Shown here: positions 59,715-64,000 of the stretch, piece by piece
How positions within the stretch are numbered: the first letter of the stretch is position 1
Layout of the letters: each line of letters opens with the position of its first letter
Source of the DNA: Rhodobacter maris
Lineage (GTDB): Bacteria; Pseudomonadota; Alphaproteobacteria; Rhodobacterales; Rhodobacteraceae
NCBI RefSeq assembly: GCF_900217815.1
Contig: NZ_OBMT01000001.1
Span: forward strand, 768,860-832,859
Length of the DNA: 64,000 nt
Reading direction: 5' to 3'
Position numbers and translations under genes: made by a program
Notes under the pieces: generated by a model
Seen by the model: the letters and a program-made list of their open reading frames with translations, nothing else
Told to the model about the DNA's origin: nothing
The model's database searches: none

Positions 59715-60241
59715 TACTTCGCCTTCGGGCGGAACGCCGCAATCTTGGTCGGATCGGTCTCGATATGGGCCGCGCCGATCAGATCGAGGCAATAGGGCAC
59801 GGCGGCAAAAACCGCATTCAGACAAGTGCCGATCGCGCGCGGGCTGCCCGGCAGCGTGATGATCAGGCTTTTGCCCGCAATGCCTGCGGTCTGGCGCGAG
59901 AGGATCGCCGTCGGCACTTCCCGAAGGCTCGCCCGCCGCATCTCCTCGCCAAAGCCCGCGAGTTCCTTCTCGATCACCGCGCCCGCCCCTTCGGGCGTTT
60001 CATCGCGCGGCGCGGGGCCCGTGCCGCCGGTGACGAGGATCAGATCCGCCCCCTCCGCCACCAGCCCGCGCAAACAGGCGGCCACGCTGTCGCGCCCGTC
60101 GGGAATGATCACGCGGGAAATGGAAAGGGGCGTCGTCACGACGCCCCGGATCCAGTCTTCACAGCCCGGCCCGCCCCTGTCCTCGTATTCCCCGCGCGAG
60201 GCACGGTCGGAAACGGTGACAATGGCGACCTTGGCGCTCAT
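59714..60241 (-). CDS. mog: Molybdopterin adenylyltransferase (MogA/MoaB family)
   Basis: The 175-residue protein adenylylates molybdopterin before molybdenum insertion. It has [21 protein letters not shown], the signature [17 protein letters not shown] and [12 protein letters not shown]. Length and motifs fit MogA rather than CinA or MoeA. Its ATG overlaps the argG stop as ATGA, an odd pairing of molybdenum cofactor and arginine synthesis that may reflect only genome compaction. Confidence 0.9.
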   Translation of the reverse strand: MSAKVAIVTVSDRASRGEYEDRGGPGCEDWIRGVVTTPLSISRVIIPDGRDSVAACLRGLVAEGADLILVTGGTGPAPRDETPEGAGAVIEKELAGFGEEMRRASLREVPTAILSRQTAGIAGKSLIITLPGSPRAIGTCLNAVFAAVPYCLDLIGAAHIETDPTKIAAFRPKAK

Positions 60242-61467
60242 TTCTTCGCCACACGCGCGTTGCGGGTGGCAATGAGGCGCAGACGCAGCGCGTTGAGGTG
60301 GATGAAGCCCGCCGCGTCCTTCTGGTCGTAGGCGCCCGCATCTTCCTCGAAGGTGACGTGCTTTTCGGAATAGAGGCTCTCTTCCGACCAGCGCGCCACG
60401 GTCGAGGCCTTGCCCTTGTAAAGCTTGAGCCGCACCGTGCCCGAGACATGCTCCTGCGTCTTGTCGATCAGCGCTTGCAGCGCCTCGCGTTCGGGGCTGA
60501 ACCAGAAGCCGTTGTAAATCAACTCCGCATAGCGCGGCATGATGCTGTCTTTCAGGTGCCCCGCGCCCGCGTCGAGCGTGATCTGCTCGATGCCGCGGTG
60601 CGCCTCGAGAAGGATCGTGCCGCCGGGGGTTTCATAGACACCGCGCGACTTCATGCCGACGAAGCGGTTTTCCACCAGATCGAGCACGCCGATGCCATGC
60701 TTGCCACCGATCTCGTTGAGCTTGGCAAGGATCGTCGCGGGCGACATCGCCTCACCGTTGATCGCCACCGCATCGCCCTTCTCGAAGGTGATCTCCACCA
60801 TCTCTGCCTGATCGGGGGCCTGTTCCACCGGCACGGTGCGCTGCAGCACGTAATCGGGGAATTCGACCGCCGGATCCTCCAGCACGCGCCCCTCCGACGA
60901 GGTGTGCAAGAGGTTCGCATCGACCGAGAACGGCGCCTCGCCGCGCTTGTCTTTCGCAATCGGGATCTGGTTCGCCTCGGCGAATTCCAGCAGCTTGGTG
61001 CGCGAGGTCAGATCCCAGAGCCGCCAGGGCGCGATCACCTTGATCGCGGGGTCGAGCGCGGCGGCGGAAAGCTCGAAGCGCACCTGATCGTTGCCCTTGC
61101 CGGTTGCGCCATGGGCAATCGCATCGGCGCCGTGCTTTTGCGCCAGCTCAACGAGATGCTTGGAGATCAGCGGCCGCGCGATCGAGGTGCCGAGCAGATA
61201 AAGCCCCTCATAGAGCGCATTCGCCCGGAACATCGGGAACACGAAGTCGCGCACGAATTCCTCGCGCACATCGACGATGTTGATGTTTTCCGGCTTGATG
61301 CCCAGCAGCTCGGCCTTCGCCCGCGCCGGCTCCAGCTCCTCGCCCTGACCGAGGTCGGCGGTGTAGGTGATCACCTCGCAGCCGTATTCGGTCTGCAGCC
61401 ATTTCAGGATGATCGAGGTGTCGAGGCCGCCGGAATAGGCAAGCACGACTTTCTTGGGAGCGGACAT
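60238..61467 (-). CDS. argG: Argininosuccinate synthase
   Basis: The 409-residue enzyme joins citrulline and aspartate with ATP in arginine synthesis. It has the PP-loop [45 protein letters not shown] and [11 protein letters not shown]. Length matches. GGAGG precedes MSAPKKV. Long in-frame extensions upstream run antisense to ilvA and are rejected. It is divergent from ilvA. Confidence 0.97.
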   Translation of the reverse strand: MSAPKKVVLAYSGGLDTSIILKWLQTEYGCEVITYTADLGQGEELEPARAKAELLGIKPENINIVDVREEFVRDFVFPMFRANALYEGLYLLGTSIARPLISKHLVELAQKHGADAIAHGATGKGNDQVRFELSAAALDPAIKVIAPWRLWDLTSRTKLLEFAEANQIPIAKDKRGEAPFSVDANLLHTSSEGRVLEDPAVEFPDYVLQRTVPVEQAPDQAEMVEITFEKGDAVAINGEAMSPATILAKLNEIGGKHGIGVLDLVENRFVGMKSRGVYETPGGTILLEAHRGIEQITLDAGAGHLKDSIMPRYAELIYNGFWFSPEREALQALIDKTQEHVSGTVRLKLYKGKASTVARWSEESLYSEKHVTFEEDAGAYDQKDAAGFIHLNALRLRLIATRNARVAKK

Positions 61468-61623
61468 GGATAGCCTCCGAAGCTGCGTTTCGCGCGGCAT
61501 AGTGGGTTTTTGCCCGCTTCTCAAGGGCCGCGGCGGGGTTTGGCCGCACCCAATTGTGCCCCGCACAATGGCGCGCCCGCCTTTGGGCTTGCGCAAAGCG
61601 CTGCTTGGCGCCACATCTCGGCG

Positions 61624-62871
61624 ATGACCCAGTTCGCCCTTGCCGCCCTTGCCGCCACCCGTGCGCTGCGCGCGCTCTTCGAGCCGACGCCTTTGCAGCG
61701 CAATGACTTTCTCTCGAAGCGCTATAGTGCCGAGATCTGGCTCAAGCGCGAAGACCTGACGCCGGTGCGCTCTTACAAGCTGCGCGGCGCCTTTACCGCG
61801 ATGCGCAAGCGCCGCGCGATCGACCCGGGCGCCACCCATTTCGTCGCCGCCTCGGCGGGCAATCATGCGCAGGGCATGGCCTTTGCCTGCCGTCATTTCG
61901 GCGTGAAGGGAACGATCTTCATGCCGGTCACCACGCCGCAGCAGAAGATCGACAAGACCCGCGTCTTTGGCGGCGATGCGGTCGAGATCGTGCTGACGGG
62001 CGATTATTTCGACCAGACGCTCGCCGCGAGTCAGGCGTTTTGCGAAGCGGCCGGGGCGCATTTCCTCTCGCCCTTCGACGATGAGGATGTGATCGAGGGG
62101 CAAGCCTCGGTGGGCGTCGAAATCCTCGACCAGCTTGGCCGCGCGCCCGACATGGTGATCCTGCCGGTGGGGGGCGGGGGCCTCGCCGCGGGGGTCACCG
62201 GATATTTGCGCGCCACCGCGCCGCAGACCGAATACCGCTTCGTCGAACCGTTGGGCGGCGCAAGCCTCATCGCGGCGCTCACGGCAGGTGAACCCGTGAC
62301 GCTGAAACAGGTCAACAGTTTCGTCGATGGCGCAGCAGTGGCGCGGATCGGCGCGCTGCCCTTCTCGAGGCTCGGCTGGATCGCGCCCGAACATGTGCTG
62401 CTTTCGCCCGAAGACCGGATCTGCATCTCGATGCTGGAGATGCTCAACCACGAGGGCGTCGTGCTCGAACCCGCGGGCGCGCTGGCGCTCGACGTGCTGC
62501 CGGAACTCGCCGATCAGATCCGCGGCAAGACCGTGGTTTGCCTCACCTCGGGCGGCAATTTCGATTTCGAGCGGCTGCCTGAAGTCAAGGAACGCGCCCA
62601 GCGCTTCTCGGGGTTGAAGAAATATTTCATTCTGCGGATGCCGCAACGCCCCGGTGCGCTGCGCGAATTCCTCGAAATGCTCGGCCCCGCAGATGACATC
62701 GCCCGGTTCGAATATCTGAAAAAATCGGCGCGCAACTTCGGCTCGGTGCTGATCGGCATCGAAACGAAAGAGGCCAGCGCCTTTGCGGCGCTGACCGGAA
62801 AGCTTGATGCGGCAGGTTTTGACTACCGCGATATCACCGATGATTCGGCGCTGGCTGAATTCCTGATCTGA
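61624..62871 (+). CDS. ilvA: Threonine ammonia-lyase (biosynthetic type, one ACT-like domain)
   Basis: The 415-residue PLP enzyme deaminates threonine to 2-oxobutanoate, the first step to isoleucine. The PLP Lys52 lies in [10 protein letters not shown], with [12 protein letters not shown] and the PLP phosphate loop [10 protein letters not shown]. The C-terminal part (about 330-415, [19 protein letters not shown]) is one ACT-like regulatory domain, as in the shorter IlvA1 forms. It ends directly against the convergent Hpt gene with no gap. Confidence 0.93.
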   Translation: MTQFALAALAATRALRALFEPTPLQRNDFLSKRYSAEIWLKREDLTPVRSYKLRGAFTAMRKRRAIDPGATHFVAASAGNHAQGMAFACRHFGVKGTIFMPVTTPQQKIDKTRVFGGDAVEIVLTGDYFDQTLAASQAFCEAAGAHFLSPFDDEDVIEGQASVGVEILDQLGRAPDMVILPVGGGGLAAGVTGYLRATAPQTEYRFVEPLGGASLIAALTAGEPVTLKQVNSFVDGAAVARIGALPFSRLGWIAPEHVLLSPEDRICISMLEMLNHEGVVLEPAGALALDVLPELADQIRGKTVVCLTSGGNFDFERLPEVKERAQRFSGLKKYFILRMPQRPGALREFLEMLGPADDIARFEYLKKSARNFGSVLIGIETKEASAFAALTGKLDAAGFDYRDITDDSALAEFLI

Positions 62872-63204
62872 TCAGGCTGCCGAGAGGAATTCGTCCACCC
62901 GGCCCATGAACTGCTGTTTCGAGGCGCCGTAGCACTCAAGCACGGCGGGAATATCGACCGTCTCGCTTTTGCCCGCCGAGCAGCGCCGCTCGCCGTCCTG
63001 ACACATCGCACCAAAGGTTCGGAAGCCCAGGTTCCAGGCCGATCCCTTCAGAAAATGCAGCTCATCCCCCAGCTTGCCGGGTTTGCGGCCCAGGTTCATC
63101 ACCACCGCTTCCACTTCGTCGAGAAAAAGCTCGAGCACTTCGGCAAACCCTTCGGCGCCGATCTCGGATCGCAGCTCGGCGACCCGTTCCCAATCAATCA
63201 TCAT
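62872..63204 (-). CDS. Hpt (histidine phosphotransfer) domain protein
   Basis: The 110-residue helical protein is a stand-alone Hpt module; the phosphorylated His50 lies in HFLKGSAWNLGF, with the constant Lys and Gly after it. It should pass phosphate between a hybrid kinase and a response regulator in the cytoplasm. GGAGGG precedes two adjacent ATG codons (63204, 63201). It is divergent from the response regulator-phosphatase gene, its likely partner; no kinase gene is in the window. Confidence 0.88.
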   Translation of the reverse strand: MMIDWERVAELRSEIGAEGFAEVLELFLDEVEAVVMNLGRKPGKLGDELHFLKGSAWNLGFRTFGAMCQDGERRCSAGKSETVDIPAVLECYGASKQQFMGRVDEFLSAA

Positions 63205-63293
63205 GCCCTCCACGGACCCCAATTTCCTTCACCGCGTCCCACGCTAGGGACCAAAGGTTGCCGAAGCTTTAAGTCCCGTCATGTTTAGGGACG

Positions 63294-63309
63294 TTTACCG
63301 CTTCTTAAG
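63294..63309 (+). promoter_or_regulatory. CtrA-like site before the REC-PP2C gene
   Basis: TTTAC, six bases, then TTAAG match the CtrA half-site spacing with two mismatches to TTAAC-N6-TTAAC. It lies about 37-50 bases before the possible GTG starts. Weak on its own, but it resembles the site before radC. Confidence 0.3.
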
Positions 63310-63345
63310 TCAGATCCCGCAATTTGACGCGAAGCAGAGTATCCG

Positions 63346-64000
63346 GTGAACCGCGTGTCCAAACCGCTGAAAGATGAGCGACCCTCAACCCGTGGCGCGG
63401 CAACGGCGCAGCCGCGGCGCGTGCTCGTGGTCGACGACAGCCGGATGCAGCGGCGTATTCTCTCGGCTCAGCTCGCGCGCTCGGGCTATCAAGTGCTCGA
63501 AGCCGAAAGCGGAGAGCAGGCGCTGGAGATCTGCGCCGAGACCGAACCCGATTTCGTGCTCTCCGACTGGATGATGGAGGGCATGACCGGAATCGAATTC
63601 TGCAAGAGATTCAGGGAGATGAAGCGCGAGGGCTACGGCTATTTCATCCTGCTCACCTCGAAATCCGACAAAAACGATGTTGCCGAGGGGCTGGAAAGCG
63701 GCGCCGACGATTTTCTTGCCAAGCCAGTGAATGGCGAGGAACTGCGCGCGCGCCTCACCGCGGGCGAGCGGATCCTGAAGATGGAACACGAGATGAAGGA
63801 GAAGAACCGGCTTCTCTCTTCGGCGCTCGGAGAATTGCGCGCGCTTTATGACGTGATCGACCGCGACCTGATCGAAGCGCGCAAGCTGCAGCAAAGCCTT
63901 GTGCGCGAGCGGTTTCGCGGCTTCGGCAATGCGCAGGTGTCGCTGATGCTGCGCCCCTCTGGCCATGTCGGGGGCGATCTGGTCGGCTTTTTTCCGATCA
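63346..64000 (+). CDS. Response regulator fused to PP2C/SpoIIE-type phosphatase, N-terminal part
   Basis: The gene runs off the window end; 218 residues are visible. A receiver domain (about 25-145) has the acidic pair DD at 30-31, phosphoacceptor Asp74 in FVLSDWMMEGM, Thr104 and Lys126 (LAKPV). A coiled-coil linker (about 146-195) follows, then the start of a PP2C phosphatase domain with SGHVGGDLVGFF, whose GGD binds metal. Such proteins dephosphorylate anti-anti-sigma factors; RbaY of Rhodobacter capsulatus has this design. The start is one of two GTG codons (63346 or 63355); the N-terminus before the receiver is a short basic region. Confidence 0.85.
   Translation, partial: MNRVSKPLKDERPSTRGAATAQPRRVLVVDDSRMQRRILSAQLARSGYQVLEAESGEQALEICAETEPDFVLSDWMMEGMTGIEFCKRFREMKREGYGYFILLTSKSDKNDVAEGLESGADDFLAKPVNGEELRARLTAGERILKMEHEMKEKNRLLSSALGELRALYDVIDRDLIEARKLQQSLVRERFRGFGNAQVSLMLRPSGHVGGDLVGFFPI

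Noticed and set aside
61468-62646. A long in-frame extension of ArgG to 802 residues
   Set aside because: The extra 393 residues lie antisense to ilvA. The normal start MSAPKKV has GGAGG before it and gives the family length.

Overview
The window is a gene-dense, high-GC stretch of an alphaproteobacterial chromosome, most likely from Rhodobacter or a close relative in the Rhodobacteraceae/Paracoccaceae. The evidence is a porin of the Rhodobacter porin family, many Rhodobacteraceae-type DUF lipoproteins (DUF3576, DUF3035), a YlxR-L7Ae fusion, a DUF1127 protein, a CenR-type response regulator, and extensive ATGA/GTGA stop-start overlaps. Almost everything is core metabolism or information processing. 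I see no phage, insertion sequence, CRISPR array, tRNA or rRNA.

Layout. 1-3.3 kb: two small unknown proteins, an MltB-type lytic transglycosylase, a drug/metabolite transporter and the nucleoid protein HU with a structured leader. 3.4-7.6 kb: adenine deaminase and AMP nucleosidase in one overlapping unit (AMP to adenine to hypoxanthine), divergent from an SDR protein. 7.6-14.3 kb: a minus-strand run leuS-lptE-holA-flavoprotein-MFS. 14.4-18.1 kb: DUF3576 lipoprotein, major porin, YggS PLP-homeostasis protein and GTP cyclohydrolase II. 18.2-31.1 kb: the response regulator, then a ten-gene minus-strand run (read from the right: rsmB, heparinase-like gene, purH, lspA, DUF3035, two M16 peptidases, mutL, rmuC, DUF3775).

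31.2-40.2 kb: SDHAF4-like gene, dapB, then the ribosome block rbfA-glycosidase-truB-DUF1643-(RTX-like fragment)-rpsO, an aldehyde dehydrogenase, a DUF1127 gene and pnp on the opposite strand. 40.4-45.2 kb: alkB, the heat-shock operon dnaK-dnaJ behind an RpoH-like promoter, and radC. 45.2-52.3 kb: an unknown anchored protein, secA, a parvulin, argJ, mutT and a 45-residue small gene. 52.4-57.9 kb: the rimP-nusA-ylxR-infB operon with a promoter and two tandem hairpins in its leader. 57.9-64 kb: proline iminopeptidase, ubiG, mog, argG, ilvA, an Hpt protein and the start of a response regulator-PP2C phosphatase cut by the window end.

I do not see a wholly new multi-gene system. The best candidates for novelty are regulatory: an intrinsic terminator inside the rimP-nusA leader, mutually exclusive stems next to the HU ribosome binding site, CtrA-like sites before radC and before the REC-PP2C gene (itself paired with an Hpt protein, recalling the Rba partner-switching system), and a G-run hairpin that recurs at three convergent gene ends. 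Structural oddities are an enlarged leucine-specific domain in LeuRS, a coiled-coil leader on ArgJ and a probable RTX-protein remnant.
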